Source: a virus
Direction: 5' to 3' (one strand)
Length of the DNA stretch: 28,181 nucleotides
IMG/VR virus record: IMGVR_UViG_3300049215_000814
Coordinates: 1-28,181 of that record
Position numbers and translations under genes: made by a program. The notes beneath the pieces are model-generated. The model was not told the DNA's origin and searched no databases. It was given only the letters and a program-made list of their open reading frames with translations. Positions 6,974 to 14,998 of this stretch are shown one piece after another. Every line of letters starts with the position of its first letter. The first letter of the stretch is position 1.

Positions 6974-7678
6974 CTACTTAATACAGGCGCGGTGGGCAGC
7001 CACGTGCGAGGATTCTGACAACTCTTCCATCGCGACAGTTCGGCCGCAAAAGTGACACTTGACTTCTGACCCGCCGCTTTGAAATCTACGGACGTCGTTA
7101 GAGGTCGGCATAAATGTAACCGCCTCAGTCAGATGCTTTTCTCCAAACTGATCAACCAAGATGACTTTTCTTTTTAAGGCTCTCCCCGGCTTGGCGATGA
7201 TAGGCCGTACACCCAGGTGAATCACCTGAGGCTGGCCATACGGCCCAGCAACAACTAGAGGTAAGAACGGAAACGCCGGTTGCGTCCCTTCCAGGTACGC
7301 TTTGACGATTTGAAGAGAGCTCTCTGCCCGATGAGCGAGGTTGGCATGAAACGTTAAGTTCAGCGTTGGTGTATTCGCAGCGGCCGCGATCCCCCATCTC
7401 GGCTCTGGGACAGGGAGCACAACAATTCGGAGATCGATCTTGCTGTCACGCTTGTTTCTTAATCTGACGACAATAACTGCCGCGATTGCGAACGCGAAGA
7501 GAACTAAAATGACCACCCAGAGTGGAATTCCTCGACCGAGAAGCTTTTTCCAGAACTCGATTATCCCGGCGAGGCCGTTTAACGGCGTTCCATCGAATTT
7601 CGCTTTGATGATAGGGGCAGCAACCCAGCCGATTGCCGGGACTGCAAGCGCGCCAAGCGGTTTCAGGAACTTACGCAT
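6974..7678 (-). CDS. Membrane protein with C-terminal Cys/His motif (cargo gene)
   Basis: The protein has 234 residues from the ATG at 7678. The frame is open much further upstream, but that part is antisense to the portal and reads as noise. Residues 4-30 are hydrophobic, and residues 52-75 (PLWVVILVLFAFAIAAVIVV) form a clear membrane segment followed by RLRNKRDSK, which suggests the rest is cytoplasmic. Residues 80-190 look beta-rich. The C-terminus has Cys-x2-Cys, then His-x3-His-x2-Cys (CHFCGRT ... HVAAHRAC), a possible zinc site. I know no family. It points against the structural genes and splits gpW from the portal. A counted sample has 29 G+C in 60 bases, against 39-41 in structural genes. 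A moron acting at the host membrane, such as superinfection exclusion, is possible but unproven. Confidence 0.65.
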   Translation of the reverse strand: MRKFLKPLGALAVPAIGWVAAPIIKAKFDGTPLNGLAGIIEFWKKLLGRGIPLWVVILVLFAFAIAAVIVVRLRNKRDSKIDLRIVVLPVPEPRWGIAAAANTPTLNLTFHANLAHRAESSLQIVKAYLEGTQPAFPFLPLVVAGPYGQPQVIHLGVRPIIAKPGRALKRKVILVDQFGEKHLTEAVTFMPTSNDVRRFQSGGSEVKCHFCGRTVAMEELSESSHVAAHRACIK

Positions 7679-7704
7679 TGCATTAATTATCAGCCTTTTA
7701 CAGT

Positions 7705-7797
7705 ATGCCGCCGCGACGTTATGACCAGAACTTGAAACGCCTCGCGAGGGAAGTTTGCAGCACGGCCAGTACGCTCGACAAAAATACAAGTCGATGA
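7705..7797 (+). CDS. Possible 30-residue leader peptide or gene remnant
   Basis: A short frame begins MPPRRYDQNLKRLAREV and ends with a TGA overlapping the next ATG as ATGA. There is no obvious ribosome binding site. The basic N-terminus looks like a genuine protein start, so it may be a short coupled peptide or what remains of a gene shortened when the minus-strand cargo gene entered. Confidence 0.3.
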   Translation: MPPRRYDQNLKRLAREVCSTASTLDKNTSR

Positions 7798-7982
7798 GAA
7801 TCAACCCAACCGTGATCCAGTGCGACTGCGGATCGCCAGTACTCATTTTGAACGAGCAGGGCATGTTCACCTGCTCGAATCCGCAGTGCGTGAACTTCGA
7901 GAAGGTGTTTAAGCCGGTCGAGGTCAAGGCGGTTCGCTCGCAGAAGACGTACCGGGAAACTGTATATACGGCGGCGGAATGA
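7794..7982 (+). CDS. Small zinc-ribbon protein preceding the portal
   Basis: The protein has 62 residues. It contains CDCG, then CSNPQC (Cys-x-Cys, 15 residues, Cys-x4-Cys), which looks like a small metal-binding ribbon. The ATG at 7794 overlaps the stop of the upstream mini-ORF (ATGA). A TTG at 7755 with GAGGG just upstream is an alternative start adding 13 basic residues. The portal ATG overlaps its stop codon (ATGA), so it belongs to the head operon. Small proteins are common between gpW and the portal in lambda-like phages. The exact role is unknown. Confidence 0.7.
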   Translation: MRINPTVIQCDCGSPVLILNEQGMFTCSNPQCVNFEKVFKPVEVKAVRSQKTYRETVYTAAE

Positions 7983-9670
7983 ACGTTCTCGATCGGGCCA
8001 TCAACTTCGTTGCGCCTCGCTATGGGCTGCGGCGGACGCAGGCGCGCATGGCGCTGGAGTTGACCGAGGGTTACATTGAGCGGCACGCGTCGCGCTTTTC
8101 CTACGACGGGGCAACCGCGGGACGGCGCGCTTACGGCTGGTACGCTCCCTCGACCGACGCCAACGTCGAGTTGATGGGGTCACTGGTGTGGCTCCGCAAC
8201 CGAAGCCGCGATCTGATCCGCAACAATCCGTATGCGTCGAAGGCCATCGAGGAGCTGGCCGGCAACACGGTGGGGACCGGCATCGTGCCGCAGGCGAAGA
8301 CGGGTGATGCGGGCCTTGACCGAATCATCGATGCCGAGTGGCCGTACTTCGTAGAGAACTGCGACACCCCGCAACGGCTGGATTTTTATGGGATGCAGTC
8401 GCTGATCATGCGCACGGCCGCCGAGAGCGGCGAGGCCATCCTGCGGTTCCGGCCGCGCCTGGCGAAGGACAACCTGCGCGTGCCGCTGCAGCTCCAGATC
8501 CTGGAGGCCGATTTTCTAGACCAGACCAAAACGATGGGCACGGTCAATGGCCACATCATGCAGGGAGTCGAGTTCGATCTGCTCGGACGGCGGTCAGCGT
8601 ACTGGCTGTACACGTATCATCCCGGCGGCGTTCTGATTCTGAATCCGCGCGGCGGAATCCTGAGCCAACCGATTCCCGCCGAGCAGGTGCTGCACACGTA
8701 TCGGGTGCTGCGACCCGGACAGGTGCGCGGCATTCCGTGGCTGCATCCGGTGATGATGGCGCTGCGCGATCTCGATGACTACGCCGACGCGGAGCGGGTG
8801 CGGAAGAAGATCGAAGCCTGCGTGGTGGCAATGGTCACGCAGCCGGAAGGTATCGACGGCTCGACGCTTGGCCTTCAGGGGAAAGACCCGCTGACGCGGA
8901 ATCCGGTCGAGTCGTTTCAACCCGGTATGACCGCGTACCTGAAGCCGGGTGAGGACGTGAAGTTCAACAATCCTCCGGTCGCGGGCGGCTATCGCGAATA
9001 CAAGATGACGGAGTTGCAGGGGATCGCGGCGGGGCTGGGGATTCCTTACGAGATGCTGGCGGGCGATCTGTCGCTGGTCAATTATTCGAGCTGGCGGGGC
9101 GGGCAGTTGGGGTTCCGCAACACCATCGAAGGATACCGGTGGCTGACCCTGATTCCGATGTTCTGCATGCCGGTGCGACGGCGCGTGATCGACACGCTGG
9201 TGCTGTTGGGCAAGGTCCCGGCGAAGGCCGTCACTGATCCGAAGATCAACCTGTACGGCACGCAGTGGACGGCTCCTCGATTTGAATCGGTGGACCCGGT
9301 GAAGGACGCCGAGGCTGCGCTCAAGGACATTCGCATCGGGCGTGTGACGTGGTTTGAAGCGGTGGTGGCCAATGGATTCGACCCTAACGCGCAGATCGAA
9401 CAGATCGCCCTGTTCAACAAGCTGATGGACAAGTACGAAATCATCCTCGACTGCGATCCGCGCAACATGACTCTGCGCGGCCAGGAGCAGCCCGCCGGGA
9501 CCGAGGAACGAACGCCCACAAGCAAGGCGGTCGGAGGTGCGCCGAGGCCCGCGAATCAGTCGGCGAAGCTCGCCGATGAAGATCTGGGAATGATCAAGGA
9601 ACTGCTCGTGGCTGGCGCGACGAACCGCGCGCGTGGATGGGAATCTCCCACGCGGATGTACCTCACCTAA
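7979..9670 (+). CDS. Portal protein, lambda gpB family
   Basis: The protein has 563 residues, close to lambda gpB (533). It begins with the typical N-terminal region (NVLDRAINFVAPRYGL). Conserved stretches include LRNRSRDLIRNNPYASKAIEEL at about residues 71-92, the stem-like QILEADFLDQ near 170, and the GLGIPYEMLAGDLSLVNYSSWR segment near residues 350-371, characteristic of the lambda portal family. Twelve copies would form the ring at one capsid vertex through which DNA enters and to which the tail joins. The C-terminal 70 residues are charged and disordered. Translation is coupled to the zinc-ribbon gene by ATGA, and the capsid fusion gene follows after 16 bases. Confidence 0.97.
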   Translation: MNVLDRAINFVAPRYGLRRTQARMALELTEGYIERHASRFSYDGATAGRRAYGWYAPSTDANVELMGSLVWLRNRSRDLIRNNPYASKAIEELAGNTVGTGIVPQAKTGDAGLDRIIDAEWPYFVENCDTPQRLDFYGMQSLIMRTAAESGEAILRFRPRLAKDNLRVPLQLQILEADFLDQTKTMGTVNGHIMQGVEFDLLGRRSAYWLYTYHPGGVLILNPRGGILSQPIPAEQVLHTYRVLRPGQVRGIPWLHPVMMALRDLDDYADAERVRKKIEACVVAMVTQPEGIDGSTLGLQGKDPLTRNPVESFQPGMTAYLKPGEDVKFNNPPVAGGYREYKMTELQGIAAGLGIPYEMLAGDLSLVNYSSWRGGQLGFRNTIEGYRWLTLIPMFCMPVRRRVIDTLVLLGKVPAKAVTDPKINLYGTQWTAPRFESVDPVKDAEAALKDIRIGRVTWFEAVVANGFDPNAQIEQIALFNKLMDKYEIILDCDPRNMTLRGQEQPAGTEERTPTSKAVGGAPRPANQSAKLADEDLGMIKELLVAGATNRARGWESPTRMYLT

Positions 9671-9686
9671 TCACCAGGAGAAATCT

Positions 9687-11918
9687 ATGAGCGACCCACG
9701 AGGCGAGTACTTCGCCGCGAGTGACGAGGAGATCTCGTTCGTTCCGACCACGCTCGACGCGGACGAACGCACCGTCGATGTCGTTTGGTACGGCGGCGCG
9801 ACGGTCCCGAGAACCGATCCCGACACCGGCGATGAGTACATGCTGCAGCTCGATATGGACGGCGCGCGACTGGACCGGCTGAACAACGGCGCTCCGGTGT
9901 TCGACAACCACATGAACGGAACCGATGTTCGTTCGGTGATGGCGAACAAGTCCGGCACGCGCGCGCAGATCGGCGTCGTGCAGAAGGCTTGGGCGGATGG
10001 TCCGAAGGGGATGGCCACGCTCAAGTTCCGGCCGGAGGGTCAGGATCAAAACAGCGACCTGGTCTGGTCAGGAATCCAGTCTGGAATTATTCGCAGTCTC
10101 AGTTTCGGCACTTGGCTCTACGCCAAGGAGCCGCAGGACGCCAGCAATGGCGCGACCAGCAATGTTTTCACGGCGACCGATTGGGAGCCGTTTGAGATCT
10201 CGGCGGTGAACGTACCGGCGGATTTCACCACCACGTTTTTGTCCGCGACACCTTTGTCAGCTAAAGCCGCGGATCACACTCGGGCAACTCGCCCAATTAA
10301 GGAGACCATCGTTATGGAAACGACGACTCAAGCGGGCGGAGATGCCCGTAATGATCAGGTAGTGCTCGACGCGGCGCGCGCCGAGGGAACGAGGCTGGAG
10401 CGGCAGCGCGTGAGTGAAATCACGTCGCTGGGCACCAGTTTCAAGTTGGAGAAGCTCGCAGCTTCTCTGGTGACGGCGGGAGTCTCGATCGAGGACGCGA
10501 AGTTGCGGTTCGGTGGGGCTTCCGAGATCCGAACGATTGGAACACCAATGTTGAAGTACGGCGTTCCACAGCAGTTCATCGACGGGCTGATCGATCAAGG
10601 CGTGACGGTCGATGCAGCTCGCGCGAAGATCCAGGACGAGCTGGCAGCGCGGGCGAACCAGACTCGCGAGGGCCGCGAGTTCCAGCCGCGAAGCGAGGTT
10701 GTGATCACGCGCGACGCTAACGAAACGCGCCTCGCCTGCATGCAGGAAGCGCTGGTGCTGCGCTGCAATCCGCAGTTCTACATGCAGAAGCGGCGGTCGT
10801 TCGGGGGAGAGATGGAGTTTCTTCCGGGCGGCGGGTCCGAGATGCAGCGGCGCGCCGAGGAGATGGGCCGTGAGTACGTCGGCTTCTCGCTCCTGGAGAT
10901 GGCGCGCGAGAGCCTGGAGCTGCGCGGCGTCAACACGCGTGGCATGGACAAGATGACCATCGCAACCAAGGCGCTGATCCAGTACGACGGCAAGGTCGAG
11001 ATCTTCGGCGGCGGTGCGGAGTCGACCAGCGACTTCCCGTCGATCCTGGCGAACGTCGCGAACAAAACGCTGCGCCAGTCTTATGAAGCCTATCCGCAGA
11101 CGTTCAAGCCGTTCTGTCGTCAGGTGACCGCGCCGGACTTCAAACCGATCAACCGCGTGCAACTGTCGGATTCGCCCGCGTTGCGTCCGTTGAATGAAAA
11201 GGGCGAGTACACGCGCCTGACGCTCACCGACACGAATCAGAATTATTCACTCGCGACCTATGGCGGCGTCGTGGCGCTGACCCGCAAGACGATCATCAAC
11301 GACGACCTGCAGGCGTTCACGCGGATTCCGGCGGTGCTCGGTGTCGCGGCAGCGCGCAAGCAGTCGGACGTGGTCTGGGCCATCATCACCGGCAACCAGG
11401 TGATGCAAGTGGACAACACGGCGATGTTTGCGACCGCGCACAACAACCTGCTGACCGGCGCCAACAGTGCGCTGGCGCTTGGGGCGGGCAATCCGGTAAC
11501 GGGCATCGCCGCCGGGCGCGTCGAGATGCGCACGCAGACTGGTCCGCAGGGCACCCCGCTGAATCTGATTCCGCGGTATCTGCTGGTTCCCGCCGCGCTC
11601 GAAACGCTGGCGCTGCAACTGATCTACCCGATCCAGTTAGCCGCCAACCAGATCACCGGCGTGGTTCCCGAGTGGATTCAGGGACTGGTGCCGATCGTGG
11701 AACCGCGTCTTGACGTGAACAGCACGACCGCCTGGTACATGGTCGCCGATCCGACGCAGATCGACACCATCGAGTACTGCTTCCTCGAAGGGCAAGCGGG
11801 CGTGTACTTCGAAACGCGCCAAGGCTTCGAGGTTGATGGCATCGAAATGAAAGCGCGCATGGATTTCGCGGCTGCAGCGATCGATTATCGCGGGCTGCAG
11901 AAGAACGCTGGGAGCTAA
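9687..11918 (+). CDS. Prohead protease-major capsid fusion protein
   Basis: The protein has 743 residues. I start it at the ATG at 9687, which has AGGAG seven bases upstream. The frame is open back to 9633, inside the portal gene. Residues 15-190 are an HK97-type prohead protease, with candidate catalytic His75 (FDNHMNG) and a Ser at 137 or 139 (GIIRSLSFG). Residues 210-340 are helical and charged, resembling a scaffold or delta domain. Residues 420-743 are a Mu gpT-like major capsid protein (VLGVAAARKQSDVVWAII, then DNTAMFATAHNNL). Fusions of this kind are known in phages of many bacteria. The protease is expected to cut the scaffold part away during maturation. A strong internal start lies near the protease/scaffold boundary and is listed separately. 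Confidence 0.95.
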   Translation: MSDPRGEYFAASDEEISFVPTTLDADERTVDVVWYGGATVPRTDPDTGDEYMLQLDMDGARLDRLNNGAPVFDNHMNGTDVRSVMANKSGTRAQIGVVQKAWADGPKGMATLKFRPEGQDQNSDLVWSGIQSGIIRSLSFGTWLYAKEPQDASNGATSNVFTATDWEPFEISAVNVPADFTTTFLSATPLSAKAADHTRATRPIKETIVMETTTQAGGDARNDQVVLDAARAEGTRLERQRVSEITSLGTSFKLEKLAASLVTAGVSIEDAKLRFGGASEIRTIGTPMLKYGVPQQFIDGLIDQGVTVDAARAKIQDELAARANQTREGREFQPRSEVVITRDANETRLACMQEALVLRCNPQFYMQKRRSFGGEMEFLPGGGSEMQRRAEEMGREYVGFSLLEMARESLELRGVNTRGMDKMTIATKALIQYDGKVEIFGGGAESTSDFPSILANVANKTLRQSYEAYPQTFKPFCRQVTAPDFKPINRVQLSDSPALRPLNEKGEYTRLTLTDTNQNYSLATYGGVVALTRKTIINDDLQAFTRIPAVLGVAAARKQSDVVWAIITGNQVMQVDNTAMFATAHNNLLTGANSALALGAGNPVTGIAAGRVEMRTQTGPQGTPLNLIPRYLLVPAALETLALQLIYPIQLAANQITGVVPEWIQGLVPIVEPRLDVNSTTAWYMVADPTQIDTIEYCFLEGQAGVYFETRQGFEVDGIEMKARMDFAAAAIDYRGLQKNAGS
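10299..10316 (+). promoter_or_regulatory. Internal ribosome binding site and start in the capsid fusion gene
   Basis: AAGGAG at 10299-10304 lies nine bases before an in-frame ATG at 10314. This falls exactly between the protease domain and the helical scaffold part of the fusion protein. Initiation here would give a 534-residue protein containing scaffold plus capsid without protease. It parallels the nested scaffold Nu3 inside lambda gene C, where scaffold is needed in excess of protease. The match could be chance, but its strength and its placement at a domain boundary argue for function. Confidence 0.6.
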
Positions 11919-11938
11919 AGAGGAGAGGAGAATTTAAC

Positions 11939-12301
11939 ATGAAAAACTACATTCAACGCGGAGAAACGGTCACCGTCACTGCACCCTACACGGTGCTCTC
12001 GGGCGGTGGCCTACTCGTCGCCGGGACCGGCCACATTTTCGGCGTGGCGGTCAACAACCAGAGCAGCGGCGACAGCACCGAGGTCCTGACCGAAGGGGTG
12101 TTCGATCTCGCCAAGGACACGAGTACCTTTGCCGAGGGCGATTACGTGTATTGGGACAACACTGTGAAGCTGTGCACCTCGACCACGACCAGCAATACAA
12201 AAATCGGTGTGGCTGCGCTGACCACGCCGAGTGGAGTGAATGCGCCCGGCGGTCTGTCGGGCGATCCCACCGTCCGCGTAAGGCTGAACCAGTCCTTCTA
12301 A
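11939..12301 (+). CDS. DUF2190 capsid decoration protein
   Basis: The protein has 120 residues, the usual size of DUF2190 proteins. It starts MKNYIQRGETVTVTAPY and has the family's pattern of beta strands, with GGLLVAGTGHIFGVAV, then EGVFDLAKDT, GDYVYWD, and a closing KIGVAAL and VRVRLN. An AGGAG lies about 10 bases before the ATG in the 20-base gap after the capsid gene. Members of this family are annotated as recA/radA-like in older records, but structural work on related phages places them on the capsid surface as cement or decoration trimers. The position right after the capsid gene fits. Confidence 0.9.
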   Translation: MKNYIQRGETVTVTAPYTVLSGGGLLVAGTGHIFGVAVNNQSSGDSTEVLTEGVFDLAKDTSTFAEGDYVYWDNTVKLCTSTTTSNTKIGVAALTTPSGVNAPGGLSGDPTVRVRLNQSF

Positions 12302-12303
12302 TC

Positions 12304-12627
12304 ATGTCGGACTGGTCCACAATCGACGCGGCGGCGACCGCCGTCATGCAGCGGACGTTCGGGGAGCCAGTCGTTTATCAACCGGTCGAGTCCGGTGCTG
12401 CGGTTGGCTCGCCGTTGACGATCACGGCGATTCGCCATGCCCGTGAGCGCGAGGAGTCGGGCGCGACAGCGGGCTTCGAAGAGATTTCGGTGAACCCATC
12501 CGACTTTTCGAATCCGCCGGCGAAGGGCGATTGGGTGACCGCCTGGGGCACGCAATATGTGGTGACGACGCTGCGCCAGCCCGACGCCTACGGCATGACC
12601 GCCGTCACCCTTCTTAAACGTACGTGA
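12304..12627 (+). CDS. gpFII-like head-tail joining protein
   Basis: The protein has 107 residues from the ATG at 12304, two bases after the DUF2190 stop. The N-terminal part begins MSDWSTIDAAATAVM with a helix. The C-terminal half (SDFSNPPAKGDWVTAWGTQYVV, then GMTAVTLLKR) follows lambda gpFII in layout: a domain ending in strands of the type RGDTLTIGEENFWV. Size is close to gpFII (117). gpFII binds the filled head and forms the docking surface for the tail. The position after capsid and decoration genes is as in lambda. The next gene overlaps by GTGA. Confidence 0.7.
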   Translation: MSDWSTIDAAATAVMQRTFGEPVVYQPVESGAAVGSPLTITAIRHAREREESGATAGFEEISVNPSDFSNPPAKGDWVTAWGTQYVVTTLRQPDAYGMTAVTLLKRT

Positions 12628-13127
12628 TCAATCCGAAAACGATACTCGGCGAGTGGGTGACCGCGCTTCGATCCTGCCCGGACTTGGTCACCGCGATCGG
12701 CGGCAACTCGGAAAACATCTGGGCGTTCATGGAAGGGCTCGCTGATCACAACAATCTTCGGCTGGCCATTCTTCAGATGCTGCCAGGCTCAATCCTGGTC
12801 GCGTGGAACGGAACCACTCCGCGGCGACTGACCGGCGGTGCGCTGCACTTCGCGCATCGCTTCTCAATCTATCTGCGGGCGCCGGAGCAGAACTCGACCG
12901 CCACGTATGCCGATCTGTTCTGGCTGATGGTGAGCGCGATACCAACGGGTGCTCCCTCGTGGTCATCGCTCTTGCATTTCCAGATCGACCCCGACTGCTA
13001 CCCAATGGACCTGGATCTTCCCTCCGCGCAGCGAAACACGGTGGTGGTGAGCGCGGACGGCGCGACGCTCGATTATTTCGAAGTGCAGGCAACGCTGGTC
13101 GAGCAAAACAATCCCGGTGGGGAATGA
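12624..13127 (+). CDS. Probable tail completion or minor tail protein
   Basis: The protein has 167 residues and starts with the GTG at 12624, overlapping the previous stop as GTGA. It begins with a helix (PKTILGEWVTALRSCPDLVTAI), followed by beta strands (SILVAWNGTTP, HRFSIYLRAPE) and a C-terminal strand pair (YFEVQATLVEQ). This layout fits the small proteins between the head joiner and the tail tube (lambda gpZ/gpU region), which cap the tail end. I do not recognise a specific family. The next small gene has its own AAGGAG. Confidence 0.65.
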   Translation: MINPKTILGEWVTALRSCPDLVTAIGGNSENIWAFMEGLADHNNLRLAILQMLPGSILVAWNGTTPRRLTGGALHFAHRFSIYLRAPEQNSTATYADLFWLMVSAIPTGAPSWSSLLHFQIDPDCYPMDLDLPSAQRNTVVVSADGATLDYFEVQATLVEQNNPGGE

Positions 13128-13138
13128 AGGAGAACGTT

Positions 13139-13297
13139 ATGGACTGGGTGTTCATGGAATCGCCGACGGGCGAAGTAAAAGAAGTCGAGGCGACCGCCGC
13201 ATCGCTCACGCCGCTTATGGTCGCGGGTTGGCGTCAGGTTCCCGCGCCGGCGGCCACGGGACCAAGACCGGCAGCTCCGGTTGAGGAGAAACAATAG
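13139..13297 (+). CDS. 52-residue phage protein of unknown function
   Basis: The ATG at 13139 has AAGGAG six bases upstream. The N-terminal half (MDWVFMESPTGEVKEVEAT) could form two strands. SLTPLMVAGWRQV follows as a short helix, and the last 20 residues are Pro/Ala-rich and disordered. It sits between the tail completion candidate and the tail tube, with the tube start one base after its stop codon. Small proteins of this type occur in many siphovirus operons without a known role. Confidence 0.65.
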   Translation: MDWVFMESPTGEVKEVEATAASLTPLMVAGWRQVPAPAATGPRPAAPVEEKQ

Positions 13298-13298
13298 C

Positions 13299-14327
13299 AT
13301 GGCGAATATCAACGAATTAATGGAAGGCTGGGGCTTCGGAAAGCAGACCGCTATCGGGACGGCGAATGCGTCGGGGACGATCTGGCGTCACACCAACCTC
13401 AATACCAAGCCGTGGGCGAAGGTCCCGGTGAACGAGGATGACAGGGCGGAAAACGGCAAGGGCCACGAGTTCCCCACGCAGCTTTTCAGGTCGCATTACA
13501 ACATGCCGACCTTCGAGATTTCGAAGTACGCATCGTCGGAGTTTCTCGCCTGGGCGATGTCCTTCTCGCTGGGCAACGTCACGTTGAGCGGCAGCGGTCC
13601 CTATACGTATGTCATTGTTCCGGCTCTGGGAGCCACGAACGCGACTGGCCTCGAGTTGCCGTACTTCTCCTTCGTGCAGCAGATCCGGCCCGGCGGCTCG
13701 GCGGTGCTCGATGAAATGCTGGTGGGCTGCGCCGTCAAGTCCTGGAAGCTGTCGATCAAGAACTCGCCGGGCCGCGCCAGCGCGATGTGCTCGGCGGAAT
13801 GCGTGACGACTGGCCAGTACACTTCGCCCAGCGGCATCACGCTTCCAGCCGTTTTCACGCCGCATGAATTTAATGCGGGGATGATCAGCGCCCTGACCTT
13901 CAATGGCATAAACTACCTCTCGGGCGGCAGCGCGAAGCAGTTCGTGTCCATGGACGCCTCTTGGGAGAACAACTTCCGCCCTGGTTTCTTTCCCGGCTCC
14001 GGCTCTCAGGATGGCTACCAGATCCAGGGACGCTTCGAATGGGGCGACCGCGTCTTCGCGGTGCAGTTTGTGGTGCGCGTCCAGTATGGATCGACCGAGT
14101 ATTCGAACCTGATCAACCTGACCACCGGGACCGCCACGGTCACCGTGACCCGCGACGCCAACAACTCGTTCACGATGCTCATCCAGAAGATGGGCTTCAA
14201 CGTCGCCGAGCTTGGCAACACCGATGGAATCGTGACGCTCCAGATCACCGGCGTGCAACTCTACGACCCCACGAACGGCCTGGTCACGATGACGATTGTG
14301 ACGCCGCAAACCGGCATCTGCCAGTAG
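13299..14327 (+). CDS. Major tail tube protein
   Basis: The protein has 342 residues. I start it at the ATG at 13299, with GAGGAG about 10 bases upstream, rather than at the earlier in-frame start at 13281. The protein is beta-rich with few charges. It begins NINELMEGWGFGKQ, followed by PVNEDDRAENGKG, and ends with strands typical of tube domains (TATVTVTRDANNSF, GIVTLQITGVQLYD). Length, position directly before the chaperone gene and the lack of other candidates support tail tube. Stacked rings of it form the tail shaft. Sequence divergence makes the family assignment partly positional. Confidence 0.8.
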   Translation: MANINELMEGWGFGKQTAIGTANASGTIWRHTNLNTKPWAKVPVNEDDRAENGKGHEFPTQLFRSHYNMPTFEISKYASSEFLAWAMSFSLGNVTLSGSGPYTYVIVPALGATNATGLELPYFSFVQQIRPGGSAVLDEMLVGCAVKSWKLSIKNSPGRASAMCSAECVTTGQYTSPSGITLPAVFTPHEFNAGMISALTFNGINYLSGGSAKQFVSMDASWENNFRPGFFPGSGSQDGYQIQGRFEWGDRVFAVQFVVRVQYGSTEYSNLINLTTGTATVTVTRDANNSFTMLIQKMGFNVAELGNTDGIVTLQITGVQLYDPTNGLVTMTIVTPQTGICQ

Positions 14328-14336
14328 GAGGCTTGA

Positions 14337-14945
14337 ATGGAAACCGAAAAGAAAGCAGGCTTCGATGCGTCGAAGCCGTTTGTAGTGCCGATCCTTTCGG
14401 GCGGCGAGAAGAGTTGCGAGGTGCGCTTTCCCTCGGACGAGGAGTGGTGCGCCTGGGCGCGTGCGCAGCGCACCGTGCGGCACTTTCTCGGTCGCGGCAA
14501 ATCCCATAGCGAGGATGTAGATCTGCCGAAGATCAATGCCGAACTGTTCGCCAAGATCCGCATCGACAAGGACGGTCCTGAGTTTGACGATGCCGAAGCC
14601 GGCATGGTGATCGGCCGCATCGAGCGCTGTGCCGTGGCAAGCGTGGAGCGCGAAGGGATCAACTATAGGATCGAGATGAAAGTTCCGGGCACCCGCGTGG
14701 TTCACGTGCTGCGGATGCCGACCGCCAAGGAGATGCAGGAGCACGAGAGGGCTTCGATGAGCGTGGTCGCCGCGCGGCGCTCTGTCGAGACGCGGGCATT
14801 CCTGGAGCCGAGTGGCGCGCTCTATGACAAGCTGCACATCTCGCACGATGGCTACGCCGGTGCGGTGCCGATCGTGCACAAGTCGGCCGCAGTGTCCGAG
14901 GTCATCGCGCAACTGGCGATCGAGGCCGACGAAGACCCGGAATAG
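14337..14945 (+). CDS. Tail assembly chaperone candidate (lambda gpG position)
   Basis: The protein has 202 residues. AGGAGG lies six bases before the ATG. It is acidic, with FPSDEEWCAWARAQRTVRHFLGRG near residues 31-54, which resembles the short gatekeeper motifs of phage proteins that bind the tape measure. It lies between tail tube and tape measure, where lambda encodes G and, by -1 frameshifting, GT. The -1 frame here is open from 14828 through the end of the next gene, but no classic slippery heptamer was found. Its role would be to hold the tape measure soluble until tube polymerisation. Confidence 0.75.
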   Translation: METEKKAGFDASKPFVVPILSGGEKSCEVRFPSDEEWCAWARAQRTVRHFLGRGKSHSEDVDLPKINAELFAKIRIDKDGPEFDDAEAGMVIGRIERCAVASVEREGINYRIEMKVPGTRVVHVLRMPTAKEMQEHERASMSVVAARRSVETRAFLEPSGALYDKLHISHDGYAGAVPIVHKSAAVSEVIAQLAIEADEDPE

Positions 14946-14998
14946 CCGCGCCCGGCGACTGGCCGGAAGAGCCGGGCGTTCGTTTCCTAATCCGGTCG

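Noticed and set aside
10257-11162. Open frame of 301 codons antisense to the capsid fusion
   Set aside because: It is opposite a recognised gene and has neither start signals nor family likeness.
13317-14912. Open frame of 531 codons antisense to tail tube and chaperone genes
   Set aside because: It spans two well-supported + strand genes with ribosome binding sites. The composition is Arg/His-rich, as in chance frames.
14904-14945. Canonical slippery heptamer for -1 frameshifting
   Set aside because: No X-XXY-YYZ heptamer is present in the chaperone frame here. CCCGGAA near the stop does not allow good re-pairing.
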